Assembly: GCF_048544455.1 (NCBI RefSeq)
Contig: NC_133534.1
Span: forward strand, 38,192,217 to 38,256,216
Length of the DNA stretch: 64,000 nucleotides
DNA from: Silene latifolia
Taxonomy: Eukaryota; Streptophyta; Magnoliopsida; Caryophyllales; Caryophyllaceae
Direction of reading: 5' to 3'
Below the pieces are notes generated by a model. It ran no database searches. It saw only the letters and a list, made by a program, of their open reading frames with translations, and was not told where the DNA came from. A program made the translations under genes and the position numbers. Below are positions 9,532-20,775 of the stretch, piece by piece (within the stretch, counting starts at the first letter, position 1; the number at the start of each line of letters is the position of its first letter).

Positions 9532-10560
9532 ATCATCGTAAGTTTCGATATGAATCGACTTATGTATTGCACTTTTCCCAGGAATCCTCTGACTTCCTTT
9601 TCTGTTTGGGGTTGTGGCATTTCGATCGAGCTTTGATTTTGGAAGGATCTATTTCTATGCCTCGTTGGCTAACGACGTATCCTAGGAGTTTGCCGGATGT
9701 TACCCCAAATGTGCATTTTTGAGGATTGAGTCTCATGTTGTACTTCCGCAGCCTTGCGAAGAACTTGCGAAGGTTCGCAATATGTCCCTCTCTTTCCTTG
9801 GATTTGACGATCATGTCATCCACATATACCTCGACTTCTTTATGCATCATGTCATGTAGGAGTGTAGTCGCGGTGCGTTGGTATGTAGCTCCGACGTTGA
9901 TCAATCCGAACGGCATTCTTTGTATAGCAATAGGTTCCCCATTGGGTGACGAACGCGGTCTTATGCATGTCTTCCATGGCCATTTTGATTTGGTTGTAAC
10001 CCGCATATCCATCCATGAAGGATAGTAATGCGTGGTCTGCGCAGATTGTCTACCAATATGTCAATGTGAGGTAGAGGGAAGTCGTCTTTTGGGCTTGCTT
10101 TGTTCAAATCCCTAAAGTCAACACAAACTCGGATTCTCCCATCCTTTTTGGGTACGGGTACTATGTTAGCTACCCAATCAGAATACTCGGAAACTTTGAT
10201 GAACCCGGCTTTGAATTGCTTGTCAACTTCTTCCTTAATCTTTAGAGCCCACTATGTTCTCATTCGTCGAAGCACATTTCACGGGTTTGAAACCTGGCTT
10301 AATCGGAATCCTATGTTCGGCGATATCCCTGTCGATCCCTGGCATGTCTTTGTAGGACCAAGCGAAAACGTCTTTGAATTCATTTAGGAGGTCTATGAAG
10401 TCGGCCCGTTCGGTAGGGCTCAAGGTAGTCCCTATCCTAAGTTCTTTGGGTTCTAGTTCAGTTCCTACATTGATGGGTTCGGTGTCCTCAATTACTGGTC
10501 CCCCTTCCCCTTCCTGTAGTATTTCTTTGGCTACGTAGGGAGGTATTTCGGTCAAGTCCG
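9375..10560 (-). pseudogene. pol: Tat 1 pol: reverse transcriptase, frameshifted
   Basis: N-terminal RT sequence (LLNEFKDVFAWSYKDMPGIDRDIAEHRI) runs 10555-10255. The palm domain follows in another frame, with RMPFGLINVGATYQR and the catalytic YVDDMIVKS at about 9826-9800, then LNPQKCTFGV and GFLGKVQYISRFIS near 9590. At least three frame changes (near 10255, 10015 and 9600) separate the pieces, so no single functional protein can be read. It would copy element RNA into cDNA. Confidence 0.85.
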
Positions 10561-10812
10561 GGTTTTGGTCATCCTCAAAGCATCATCATAAACATGAATT
10601 GCACTCAAAATAACGCAAAGAGTAAGCAGAACCCGATTTATTCATATTAAGATTTGAGTAAAGTTGAAACAAATGAGCCAACTGATCGATGGATAGTGGC
10701 GGCAAAGGGGCGATGGTGGGGCATTTCCCGAACTACGTGACTACTTGAAAATAAGCTAGGAGAAACGAGGGGAGTGGGGATGACGACAGGAGTAGACTCT
10801 CTAATGACTCCT
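10561..10812 (-). other. Tat 1 spacer between protease-side frame and RT
   Basis: No frame links the Arg/Ser-rich end of the upstream ORF to RT across this ~250 bp. In Ogre elements an intron is reported between the protease and RT portions, so this could be an intron remnant. I did not find a convincing donor/acceptor pair. Confidence 0.35.
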
Positions 10813-11436
10813 CTAGACTCGACTCGACTCCGACTCCGACTCGATTCGAACTCGTCGTCTTCGGTTCTTCTTTGAACATCTCTCCTTCTCCGGTGGTGAG
10901 CTTGAAGAGTCTTCCTTGATTGTTGGTCCATTTGATTGATTTCCTCCACCCTTTTTTTGCCGCTTTGTGTCGATTTCCGTGATCAAGGCGGTGGGGTTGA
11001 AGCGATCGTCTTGAAGTATCGTAGTAATGATCTCATCCTGCGCGGCCCTAACAAATCGGTCCTCTCCAAATAGGAGGCTAACAGCTTGCTCGTCTAAGCA
11101 AGGTGCTTGACGGGTTTTGACGGTAGGAACCGTTTCTGGAGGGATGAAGTAGCAATCGTGAAAGATCTCGATTCCGGCTAACTTCCTCTCGAGGTAATGC
11201 CAAGGTTCGGGAAATCCATGAAAGAGTTCTGAACTTCCTTCTTGAACGAAGTATCCATTCAAGGTAGGGAGATATGGCCTCATTTGGACTCCTACATACT
11301 TGCGATTTTGGACTTGGGCAAGCATTTCGAGAACTTCTTCTGTTGTGGGTTTGTACCCTAGTCCAAGTGGTATTCTTGATGAGTTGCCTTTCTTGTATGG
11401 CGCGAAGGTGTTCTTCCGAACCGGGTTTAAAGGCAT
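10813..11436 (-). CDS. pol: Tat 1 pol: segment between protease and RT (GLGY motif)
   Basis: A 207-aa frame beginning MPLNPVRKNTFAPYKKGNSS with RIPLGLGYKPTTEEVLEML, a G-patch-like GLGY motif often present after the protease in Ogre/Tat polyproteins. The C-terminal third is highly charged (KKNRRRRVRIESESESSRV). Its start overlaps the end of the protease frame in another phase, suggesting a further frameshift. No enzymatic role is assigned. Confidence 0.6.
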   Translation of the reverse strand: MPLNPVRKNTFAPYKKGNSSRIPLGLGYKPTTEEVLEMLAQVQNRKYVGVQMRPYLPTLNGYFVQEGSSELFHGFPEPWHYLERKLAGIEIFHDCYFIPPETVPTVKTRQAPCLDEQAVSLLFGEDRFVRAAQDEIITTILQDDRFNPTALITEIDTKRQKKGGGNQSNGPTIKEDSSSSPPEKERCSKKNRRRRVRIESESESSRV

Positions 11437-12166
11437 TCAGGAAAGTATCCCTGGTTCTTGAGTATGTGGTTGACCACCAAGTTGGAGTAGGGATTATAGT
11501 ATAAGGGTGCCAACTCACTTTCTATGACATTTACACTTTGGAAGCCCCCAAGTTCGTATATGGGATCCGCAAGGACTTGATTGTTTGATTGCTTCTCGAT
11601 TATGGCCTTGATGGGTGACGAAGTGATCGTCACAACCTTGCCATTTAGTGGGATCTTGATCTTTTGATGAAGGGTGGATGTTACCGCTTTGGAAGCATGA
11701 ATCCAAGGCCTTCCCAGAAGTATGTTGAATGAAGCTTCGATGTCCACTATTTGGAAGTTGACCTTTCGTTCGATTGGTCCTGTTGCTATAGTTAGGTTAG
11801 CAAGTCCTACCACTTTTCGTCGTGTACCGTCATATGCACGTACACCTTGATTTGTAGGAGTCCATCCGACTCTTTCATGCCTAGTTTGTGTGCCGTTTTG
11901 AGGGGTATGACGTTGACCGCGGAGCCATCATCTACCAAGGTCATTGGCACATTCTTCTTTAGACAGATGACGGTGATGTATAGAGCAAGGTTGTGACTGG
12001 CGCCAAAAGGTGGCAAGTCTTCATCCGAAAAAGTAATGGGATTACTTAGTTTCGGTGATTCTTGGAAGACCAAGTTGACTACATCTTCGGGAGTAGAGTT
12101 ATGTGCCACATTCAATTTGGCCAAAGCTTGCAGTAAAGCTTGGCGGTGTGGAAATGAGCTTGCCAC
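11427..12166 (-). pseudogene. pol: Tat 1 protease (retropepsin), frameshifted
   Basis: Two overlapping frames (12166-11807 and 11813-11427) together give a retropepsin. The active-site region reads TLVDDGSAVNVIPLKTAHKLG, close to the usual D-S/T-G, and the second half has FNILLGRPWIHASKAVTSTLHQKIKI, a typical ILGRPW flap/dimer segment. A frameshift near 11810 breaks the reading. It would cut the Gag-Pol precursor. It directly abuts the gag stop at 12166. Confidence 0.75.
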
Positions 12167-13980
12167 TAGTTGCCGGTGACCGAAAGATCAGCCTTGGTTC
12201 TTTGTAATTGCTTGAGCAAATGATCAGTGGGGTCATCTTCATTGTCATTTGGTGTGATGACGTTGGTTGGACCGTTTTGAGTAGTGCTTTGGTATGGACG
12301 ACCCGAGCGAGTTAGGTGATCCACATCTTGGTCTTCGCCATTTTGGACTATTTCCTTTACCAAAGAATTTTCAATGAGATATTCGTCTTCATCGTCATCG
12401 GCCCAAACTCCATTGATTGCGGCTAGTTCCCTCATTCTCATGATGTCACTTTCTAGTTGTATGATTTGATCGACTAGCTTGTCGACCACGGTGACTACTT
12501 CTTGCATAGTGGCATTTTGAGGGAAGGTCAATGGTACGCGCTTTTTGGGTGTTGCATTGGGATTGCGCAAGGTTGTTACCATGTTTTCTAGCTCCCATAC
12601 TTGTCTATCTACACTCTTTGCCCATGCGATGAAGTCGGAAATGGTAGGGGAGATGGTAGAGTAGAGTCTTTCTTTTTCAATTGTATGAATTTCATTTTCG
12701 GTAGGAGAAATAAGGTGTGAGCAATCTAAGGTAGATTCGTCACTTGTAATCACTAGAACTCCAAGAGGATTCTGAGTGTTGTTGGGCTTACCTCCTGGTG
12801 GAATTGGAAGTCGACCGTCTTCAATCATATCCTGAAGCACGTGTTTCAACTTGTAGCATTTTTCGGTGTCGTGCCCCTTGCCCCTATGGTATTCACAAGA
12901 GGAATTTTCGTCCCCGAATTTGGATTTCCTTTCGGGTTCGGGAGTAGGTCCAATGGGTTGGAGTTTGCCTTGCTTCACTAGCCTTTTTAGAGCATTGGAG
13001 TATGTATCCCCAAGGTTTGTGAACTTCCTTGGTGGGCTAGTTTTCTTGGATGGCTCGAGAAGGTTAACTTCGTCGGTCTTGCTAGTAGAGCCGTATGAAC
13101 GACTTGTGGACCCTTGGTATCCTCGACCTACCGTTTTGGACAAGAGTCCTTTGCGGATGTCATCTTCAATTCGTGTCCCTAAAACGGTTAAGTCTTTGAA
13201 AGTCTTTATGTTTTGATATCTCAAATGGTTGGCATATATGGGCTTGAGATTATCCACGAACTTTTCCACAAGAGTGGCCTCATCCGGGCGTTCTACTAGT
13301 TGAGTACTAGTCTTCCTCCACCTACTTAGAAAGTCGGTGAATCCTTCCTTGTCATTCTGGGTAAGAACCTCTAGACTGCGCATATTAACTTGGATCTCGG
13401 CATTATCCGCGTATTGTTTTGAGAATTCGATCGCGGCGTCTTCCCAAGTAGCGACCTTTTTGTGGTCTAAAGTGTAGAACCATTGCTTTGGGATGGTGTC
13501 GAGAGATGAAGGAAAGATCCTTAAGAACATCTCGGGTTTGATGCCTTTGATAGACATGTAATCCTTGAAGGCACGGATGTGGTTCAAAGGGTTCTCATGT
13601 CCTTTAAACTTAGGGATATCCGTCATGCTAAAGTTAGTGGGCAATTTGGAATTGACGGCTTCATACTTACGATTATTCTCCCTGTAAATGTCATCCCCCT
13701 TAAGGTACATCAATTGCTCCTCTAGGTATTGGAGTCTTTTCTCAGCTGCGGTTGTCCCTATGATTGGATTCTCATCTTTAGACTCGTCGTCGGAAAATTG
13801 TAGTACTTCACCTTTAATGGGAGGCAACCTTCCCTCTACGTCAAAGATACGGCCTTCGATGAGCTCGAGGCGGTCATAGGTTTGGTTTTGGGTAACTTGC
13901 ATTTGGGCTAGCGCGGCTAGGATTCGATCATTACTTTCTTGAATTTGCTGGAGGTTCGTATCATCACTTGATCCGGGCAT
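12166..13980 (-). CDS. gag: Tat 1 Gag
   Basis: An intact 604-aa frame. The N-terminal half has the Retrotrans_gag-type capsid signature (PKFKGHENPLNHIRAFKDYM, WEDAAIEFSKQYADN, FTDFLSRWRKTSTQL, FVDNLKPIYANHL). A zinc-knuckle-like motif of the Tat type follows (CEYHRGKGHDTEKCYKLKHVLQ), then a long acidic tail (WADDDEDEYLIEN). Gag packages element RNA into virus-like particles. The start MPGSSDDTNLQQIQ is chosen because it gives the full domain. This is the only large Tat 1 frame without a lesion. Confidence 0.9.
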   Translation of the reverse strand: MPGSSDDTNLQQIQESNDRILAALAQMQVTQNQTYDRLELIEGRIFDVEGRLPPIKGEVLQFSDDESKDENPIIGTTAAEKRLQYLEEQLMYLKGDDIYRENNRKYEAVNSKLPTNFSMTDIPKFKGHENPLNHIRAFKDYMSIKGIKPEMFLRIFPSSLDTIPKQWFYTLDHKKVATWEDAAIEFSKQYADNAEIQVNMRSLEVLTQNDKEGFTDFLSRWRKTSTQLVERPDEATLVEKFVDNLKPIYANHLRYQNIKTFKDLTVLGTRIEDDIRKGLLSKTVGRGYQGSTSRSYGSTSKTDEVNLLEPSKKTSPPRKFTNLGDTYSNALKRLVKQGKLQPIGPTPEPERKSKFGDENSSCEYHRGKGHDTEKCYKLKHVLQDMIEDGRLPIPPGGKPNNTQNPLGVLVITSDESTLDCSHLISPTENEIHTIEKERLYSTISPTISDFIAWAKSVDRQVWELENMVTTLRNPNATPKKRVPLTFPQNATMQEVVTVVDKLVDQIIQLESDIMRMRELAAINGVWADDDEDEYLIENSLVKEIVQNGEDQDVDHLTRSGRPYQSTTQNGPTNVITPNDNEDDPTDHLLKQLQRTKADLSVTGN

Positions 13981-14752
13981 CTTGGAAACTGGATAAGAGA
14001 TCGGCGACGAATCAAAACACGATCGACCTTTCTATCACACTTGCTAAAAGAGGAAAAATTTTGACTCGTGAAGTGGGTGTGTGCCACTTGTGTTGAGTGA
14101 GTTTTGAAGAAAGACAAGGTCTTTGAAAATGTGCGTCCTAGTGTAGTGTAGTTGTAGGAGTGGACTCGAAGTGAGGTTTGAAATGGGCTTGTGGCCCGAA
14201 TTTTGACATGACAAACGGACAGAGTTTTGACCGGATTTTGTACTAATTAAAGGCCCTATTTCGAAATTCTTGATTGAAATTTGGGTTTTGATTTTTTGAA
14301 AATTCGTCATGATTTTGTTTTGAAATGGTGATCACGTAAGGTTTACATATTTATACAAGCATTATAACGGGATTCTGAGTGCATTTAGAAGGGTTTTGGT
14401 TTAAAGGGTAGGTTGCCATACCGAACCATCAAACCCGAAGTCTGTGGAGAGGCTCGTGCCAAACAAGAGTAAGGCCGATTCCTAGTCCATTTCCTCAAGT
14501 AGTGAAGGCCCTTGATACAAACAAGAGTAAGCATCATGGTATGGATGACGTCAATCGCTATCCATCCTTAGGCCCAAATAAGAATTAGGACCGTTTAGAC
14601 GGGACGATTGGTCGAATGGGTTGGGTTGGGCCTAGGAAGGCCGAATTAAACGGTCTAGGAAGACCGAGTTATGAAAACCGACAATTGTCTTGTACAAACT
14701 TATTCCCTAACCTTGTTCAAGTTTCACCCTTGGCTACACGTAAGTGTATTTA
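13981..14752 (-). other. Tat 1 5' leader (PBS to gag)
   Basis: The ~770-nt untranslated leader on the minus strand. It contains two adjacent perfect stem-loops with the same 4-nt loop at 14629-14642 and 14651-14666. No coding region recognised. Confidence 0.7.
14629..14666 (-). other. Pair of covarying stem-loops in the Tat 1 RNA leader
   Basis: On the plus strand, GGCCT-AGGA-AGGCC (14629-14642) and CGGTCT-AGGA-AGACCG (14651-14666). The stems differ by a compensatory C-to-T/G-to-A change while the loop is identical. They lie 87-125 nt downstream of the primer-binding site in the transcript, where retroelement packaging or dimerisation signals often sit. The function is inferred. Confidence 0.5.
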
Positions 14753-14770
14753 TCCCCAGCGGAGTCGCCA
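14753..14770 (-). other. Primer-binding site of Tat element 1
   Basis: On the minus strand TGGCGACTCCGCTGGGGA follows the 5' LTR end (..GTCCA) after 5 nt. This PBS text is typical of Ogre/Tat elements, reported as tRNA-Arg-primed; I did not check the tRNA. It sets the LTR border at 14776. Confidence 0.75.
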
Positions 14771-14775
14771 AAGCG

Positions 14776-17188
14776 TGGACAGCGGGCCCCACGGGGCGCT
14801 TGGTGAAGGGGCTCGAAAACAAGCGTTTGCATTTTGTATGGAGTCGCCACCAATTTTTATGGGAAATTGGAACCGTTCGAATACCTCGTGTCATGCCAAG
14901 ACACAAAGTAGTGACATGAACACTAAGCAATCGTTACCCTTAGCATTCTATGTCTAGAATGACTCTCATGGATGCCAATGAACACGGGTGCTCACGGAGA
15001 TCTGGAGTAAGGGGTGAGGGTACGTATTAGGAAGCTCTTTTGATCGAACACCTAATCCCGCCCGCCTCGATAGCGGCCTCTACTAATGATTAGGGAAGTT
15101 ATTCGTACTTGATATATCGTCGATTATATGCATGCAATGCAACATCCATTAGATTAATCCTAGCATGTGAGAATTAGACTAAGTCGGTGAAACACGTAAG
15201 TTAGCAAACAATTGATGTCGAAGTAGGATTTAATGCTCATTTACATGTGAAAACATACAAATGATAAAAGAAATACAATAATGAAAATTACAATAATGGA
15301 AATTACATTAATTACATTGGATTAGGCGATTTATGTCGAAAATACCTTTAAAACGGATAATTTGAGAAAAAAAGAATAAAAGAATAAAAGGATAAAACAC
15401 GACAGGAGATCGAAGGTGATAATACGAATAATAGTTAGTTTATACATAATCTAAACAAACTAGGTCAAGGCGTAAACGAATTCGGGGACAGAAATCACCC
15501 TGGAACAGAAGAGACATGCGCCCTTTGGAAAGAGCGCGAGATCGGCTGCGTGCGTCTGTTCCAAGGGTGAGTGAGTTCAGGTGAAGCCGAATCGCAAATC
15601 GTTAATATTAATTGGTAAATTAATGGATTGATTATGATTTTTAGACTCGGACGAAAGTGATTAATGGATTATTTACACATGAATTAGGTCATAAAAACAG
15701 TAAAACATGGTTAGACGGAAACAAGACGGATTAATTATGTGAAGGGTCGATGTTAATGAATGAACAAACTAACAAACGAATTATTAACTAAACATGATGA
15801 ATGACGACGGATTAATGAACAAACAGGTGAAAATATATCAACAACGAATCCCTTAAACCCAATATGAACGAATTGAACCTCTAAAACTCGAATTGAATTT
15901 AATGACGAAAACCCGCAAATATGAATTATAAGGGATTTAAGTCGGTTTTATGACGATTTAAACATGTTAATGGTGATGGTTAATATACATATGAATTATC
16001 AAACTATCATGTGAACGAATTAATGATTTAACAAAACAAGAGAAATTAATTTGACACGAATTACGAGAGGACGGAGGAAGAAGAAAAGAAGCAGAAGCTG
16101 CGGCAGCCCTCACGAAGAGGCGCAGCAGTGCCGCGCTCCTTCAAGAGGCGCAGCGATTGCTGCGTCTTTTCTCGACGTCGTCTCACCGGAAACCCGCAAA
16201 AAAGGTTTTAAAGATGGTTTTGAAATCGATTTTAATGAGGTACTTCCGACATAAACCTTACAATTGTTATGCAATAATTAAAATACAATAAATAAAAGGA
16301 ATATACACCCTCAGACTTACATGTTGACGGAACGAGAAGAACTAAGAAGATCGATTAGTGATGCTCGACGCGAATGCAAGGAAAGAGTGCCCTCGAAAGA
16401 GGAAAACGATTTAACAAGTTGATTAATTAGATTGATTGAGTGTAGTGGTCAAATTGGTCGGTCATGCAACGGAGAGGCTGGTACCCGGAAAGATCCGAGC
16501 TTACGTGGTCGGAAGTCCAAGCACGTAGGCGCCAATTAGTAAGAACGAAGTCTAGAATGCAAAGGGAGAAGAGAAGGGCGGACACTCGCGTGAGAAATAT
16601 GAGGAGCGAAGGCTCCTATTTATACTAATCACACGACGGAATTATGGTAAGACTAGGATACGGAAGGAAAGATCCGGAAATAACCGACTTAGGTTAAAAC
16701 ACGGAAACTTGGACAAAAAGAAAGCCCTGGGAAAAGGCGCAGCAGGTGTTGCGTCCCTTGGAAGAGGCGCAGACCTGCGTCTGTTCCCGAGGAGGTTTCC
16801 TCTGTTTAAGAAAGATTTCCGTGTTTAAGTTATGGTAGGACGGATTTAATTCGATTATCTTTTGAATATTACGGAATATTGTTTGCCAAAAGATAAAATT
16901 TGATAAATATGGAATAGAAATATCCGGAACATTCCAGAACATTCGACTCGGGATTTAACAAACTATCGAGAAAATGGAGACGGTTTTTGACCCGGACTCG
17001 AATGTACTCTAATTATCGCCAAAACGACCGTATCGGCACGTAGATGACAACTAAGAGGTTGACATTTAATATTTGAGCAATCACTTGACGATAATCTTAC
17101 GAACTGTCACTAATCGTTCCGCGAATCAAACATGCGGCCCAATCATCACCGGGTGGTTTGCGAGGGGTGCAGAAACGAGGTGTCTACA
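14776..17188 (-). mobile_element. 5' LTR of Tat/Ogre-like element 1 (about 2.41 kb)
   Basis: Plus-strand ends are TGGACAGCGG..GGTGTCTACA, giving TG..CA termini. The right end is followed by TAATCTCTG. A minus-strand TATAAATAG box is at 16624-16616. Palindromic modules lie at about 15520-15564, 16114-16170 and 16731-16788; the last is 107-164 bp upstream of the TATA box. The interrupted LTR of Tat 2 totals about 2.37 kb, supporting these borders. Confidence 0.88.
16616..16788 (-). promoter_or_regulatory. LTR core promoter of Tat 1: TATA box with upstream palindromic doublet
   Basis: Minus-strand TATAAATAG at 16624-16616 with the GAAAAGGCGCAGCA / GAAGAGGCGCAG doublet from 16731 and 16761 (30 bp apart). 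Tat 2 preserves both: TATA at 42571-42563, doublet at 42669 and 42699. This should drive the gag-pol transcript. The same doublet recurs upstream of both antisense genes. Confidence 0.6.
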
Positions 17189-17340
17189 TAATCTCTGTTT
17201 TTTTACTCCACCCACATATGAAATCAACTACATATAGAATTTTCAAAATATCGTCTTCCCCAATTTTTGTGCCAAAATACCTTTGGAATGCCGATGTCCG
17301 CGTTGAAATATATTTCTATCTATACAATATGGTTAAATGA
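17189..17340. other. Short flank between Tat 1 and the tandem duplication
   Basis: Non-repetitive AT-rich sequence to the right of the Tat 1 LTR. A short frame reads VPKYLWNADVRVEIYFY, faintly like a copia integrase phrase but too short to call. Confidence 0.3.
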
Positions 17341-17609
17341 CTAGCTAAATCATTTATAAAATACCATTAAAAGACTAACTTGAGTAGTATTTAATTGTCA
17401 TGTGATAACTCTCGAAAACCTCCTAATATGCTATAATATTTCATGTCTAATTAAGTTTTAATAATAATAATAGTAACACATTCAAGATGTTTTTATTATG
17501 CATTTACTCCACTTTTGTTTTTCCTAATCTCCCATTCATTGTAAGTTTGTAACTTAATTTCAACCTTTCATCTTACTCTTGAATTCTTAATCTTATTGAA
17601 TGTTATAGC

Positions 17610-17686
<77 letters not shown>

Positions 17687-20150
17687 TTCATCTCTTTATT
17701 ACATATCTTTTGTGTATATCTTGGTATTGATTTTTTTTTTTTTTATGTTTTTTCTTAACATTTCTATTAGTAAAATAATCTAACCTCTTTATTTTGTTGT
17801 GTTTTATAGGATTCAATGTCATGATCTTCTTTGATGTGAGTTCTTTATTGTTATGTTGTAAGTTACTACTTTCGCCTATTGTTTTATTTTTCCATTTTTT
17901 TTATTTGTTTAACCCTTTAATTTTCATATATGTATAGTTTCTATTATTACTAGCTTTGACTTCAACATGACAAACAAAACCTTATATTTCACCTCATTCA
18001 TAAATTTTAAAAAAAAAAATTTAAAAAATAAGTTGCAAACACCAAAAAAAAAATGATGCAAACCTTTTATCTCCCTCCCATAACTTTGGTTATCAATTTA
18101 CCCTATTTATTTAACTTTATTATCTTCTTAATTATGATTTTTTTGTTTTCCCCTCACCATTATATAACAACAATCATAATTTCCATGTTATTCAAAAATT
18201 TGGTATGTAAAGTTCAATATTATAAAAAGGCAAGACTAAATATTTCACTAAGTCATCTCACTAAGCCATGTGTCATAAAAAAAATTCGGTTTTTATTATT
18301 ATGTGTCACATGCTTATTAGTAAAAAAATTTAAGAAAATATAAAGTCTCAAACATACAAAATAAATTAAAAAAAATTGATTCAAACTTTTTATCTCCCTC
18401 TCATAACTTTAGTCATCAATTTATCCTATTTATTTAACTTTATTAATTTTATTTAGTGATGATTTTTTTGCGCCCCCCCTCCCTCTCCCCCCCCCCCTCC
18501 CAACCATCATATAACACTCAAAATTTCCATTTTATTCCAAAAATTGGTATGTAAAGTTTACATAGATAACTAGAATATTTTTTTACATTTTTTCTTTATT
18601 GTATATTGAATTAATTAGGATCTTTTTTTTATTATTTTCGTGTTTTCAAATTGCAGGAGGATAATACATACTCACATATCAAAACAACTGCATGAAATTG
18701 GTATATAGGTATGAATATTCTTTATATAACAGCTACACAATAATTTAAAAATATTATCTTAAGCAACTTTTTATTAGCTAAATTATTTATAAAATACCAT
18801 TAAAAGACTAACTTGAGTAGTATTTAATTATCATGTGACAACTTTCGAAAACCCCCTAATATGCTATAATATTTCATGTCTAATTAAGTTCTAGTAATAA
18901 TAATAATAATAACCCATTCAAGATGTTTTTATTATGCATTTACTCCACTTTTGTTTTTCCTCATCTCCCATTCATTGTAAGTTTGTAACTTAGTTTCAAC
19001 CTTTCATCTTACTCTTGAATTCTTAATCTTATTGAATGTTATAGCATTTTTTATATATATATATATGCTTCATCTCTTTATTACATATCTTTTGTGTATA
19101 TCTTGGTATTGATTTTTTTTTTTTATGTTTTTTATTAACATTTCTATTAGTAAAATAATCTAACCTCTTTATTTTGTTGTGTTTTATAGGATTCAATGTC
19201 ATGATCTTCTTTGATGTGAGCTCTTTATTGTTATGTTGTAAGTTACTACTTTCGCCTATTGTTTTATTTTTCCATTTTTTTTTATTTGTTTAACCTTTTA
19301 ATTTTCATATATGTATAGTTTCTATTATTACTAGCTTTGAGTTCAACATGACAAACAAAACCTTATATTTCACCTCATTCATAAATTTTAAAAAAAAAAT
19401 TAAAAAAATAAGTTGCAAACACCAAAAAAAAAAAATGATGCAAACCTTTTATCTCCCTCCCATAACTTTGGTTATCAATTTACCCTATTTATTTAACTTT
19501 ATTATCTTCTTAATAATGATTTTTTTTGTTTTCCCCTCACCATTATATAATAATAATCATAATTTCCATGTTATTCAAAAATTTGGTATGTAAAGTTCAA
19601 TATTATAAAAAGGCAAGACTAAATATTTCACTAAGTCATCTCACTAAGCCATGTGTCATAAAAAAATTCATTTTTTATTATTATGTGTCACATGCTTATT
19701 AGTAAAAAAAATTTAAGAAAATATAAAGTCTCAAACATACAAAATAAATTTTAAAAAATTGATTCAAACTTTTTATCTCCCTCTCATAACATTAGTCATC
19801 AATTTATCCTATTTATTTAACTTTATTAATTTTATTTAGTGATGATCTTTTTGCGCCCCCCCCCCCCCCCCCCCCCCAACCATCATATAACACTCAAAAT
19901 TTCCATTTTATTCCAAAAATTGGTATGTAAAGTTTACATAGATAACTAGAATATTTTTTTACATTTTTTCTTTATTGTATATTGAATTAATTAGGATCTT
20001 TTTTTATTATTTTTGTGTTTTCAAATTGTAGGAGGATAATACATAGTCACATATCAAAACAACTGAATGAAATTGGTATATAGGTATGAATATTCTTTAC
20101 ATAACAGCTACACAATAATTTAAAAATATTATCTTAAGCAACTTTTTATT
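17341..20150. repeat. Tandem duplication, two ~1.4-kb units
   Basis: Unit 1 (17341-18773) and unit 2 (18774-20150) align along their whole length; the landmark AGCTAAAT recurs 1433 bp apart (17343, 18776). Differences are mostly in simple repeats: (AT)n is about 70 bp at 17615-17684 but about 15 bp at 19052-19066, and C-runs vary at 18472-18502 and 19855-19877. Inside each unit two short segments look like exons within T-rich introns (TTTATAG/GATTCAATGTCATG and ATTGCAG/GAGGATAATACATAC). No recognised protein; frames at 18053 and 19348 are not supported. Confidence 0.85.
17615..17684. repeat. (AT)n microsatellite
   Basis: About 35 AT dinucleotides in duplication unit 1, reduced to about seven in unit 2. 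Confidence 0.95.
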
Positions 20151-20207
20151 AGTTGAATATGCAGCTCTTTTCATTATGAAGTTTCATGCGGCGGCCCTAA
20201 AACCCCA

Positions 20208-20775
20208 TCTATAATCTATACAATCTAATTAAAGGGGCACTTAAAATGACACATTTAATTAAATATAACATGGAAATTTTAACGTGACGTGGATTATCAG
20301 TTTAGAGTTACATGTCATTTATTTCATTCACTCATCTATAAATAAATCTATACAATTTAATGGTACCTAAAATGACACATTTTAATGTGAAAAAAGAATG
20401 TAAATGTAATAATCTTTTTAGTTTCCTCTCATCTTTATACATATTAATAATACATTATACTAATTTAACATCTAACCTTTTTCTTAAATGATGAATTTTT
20501 GGCTTCCCTCCTCATTTATACTACCTATACACATTGCCATATATCTACGATTATCATCTCTTGTGTTATCACAATATCTCTACTTGTCTACCTTAAACAC
20601 CTTTGAGATTTTATTTGGTCAGTCTAAACACTTTAATTCATTCAATCAATAAAGAGAACTTAAAATAACGCCTAAGTATTTGTTGGAAGATAAACATTCA
20701 TAGTCCATAATCTTTAAACTGATTAAAACAATAAATTATTAACGATCCCGTGATTTCTACGGGCTCCAAAACTAG
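20208..20775 (+). mobile_element. Short non-autonomous Helitron
   Basis: The 3' end has the full Helitron signature: a perfect 5-bp stem (CCCGT..ACGGG, 20747-20763) then CTCCAAAA and terminal CTAG at 20772-20775, followed by host T. A plausible 5' end is TCTATAATCTATACAATC at 20208, preceded by A, giving an A/T insertion site and 568 bp. The 5' motif is partly repeated at about 20333 (CTATAAATAAATCTATACAATTTAAT). No coding capacity. The 3' end is firm, the 5' end less so. Confidence 0.65.

Noticed and set aside
17158..17340. Integrase-like phrase VPKYLWNADVRVEIYFY
   Set aside because: Only a handful of residues resemble copia integrase and no neighbouring motif supports it.
18053..18343. 96-aa hydrophobic frame in the tandem duplication (and its 19348 counterpart)
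   Set aside because: The frame is not kept between the two units and composition is that of AT-rich non-coding DNA.
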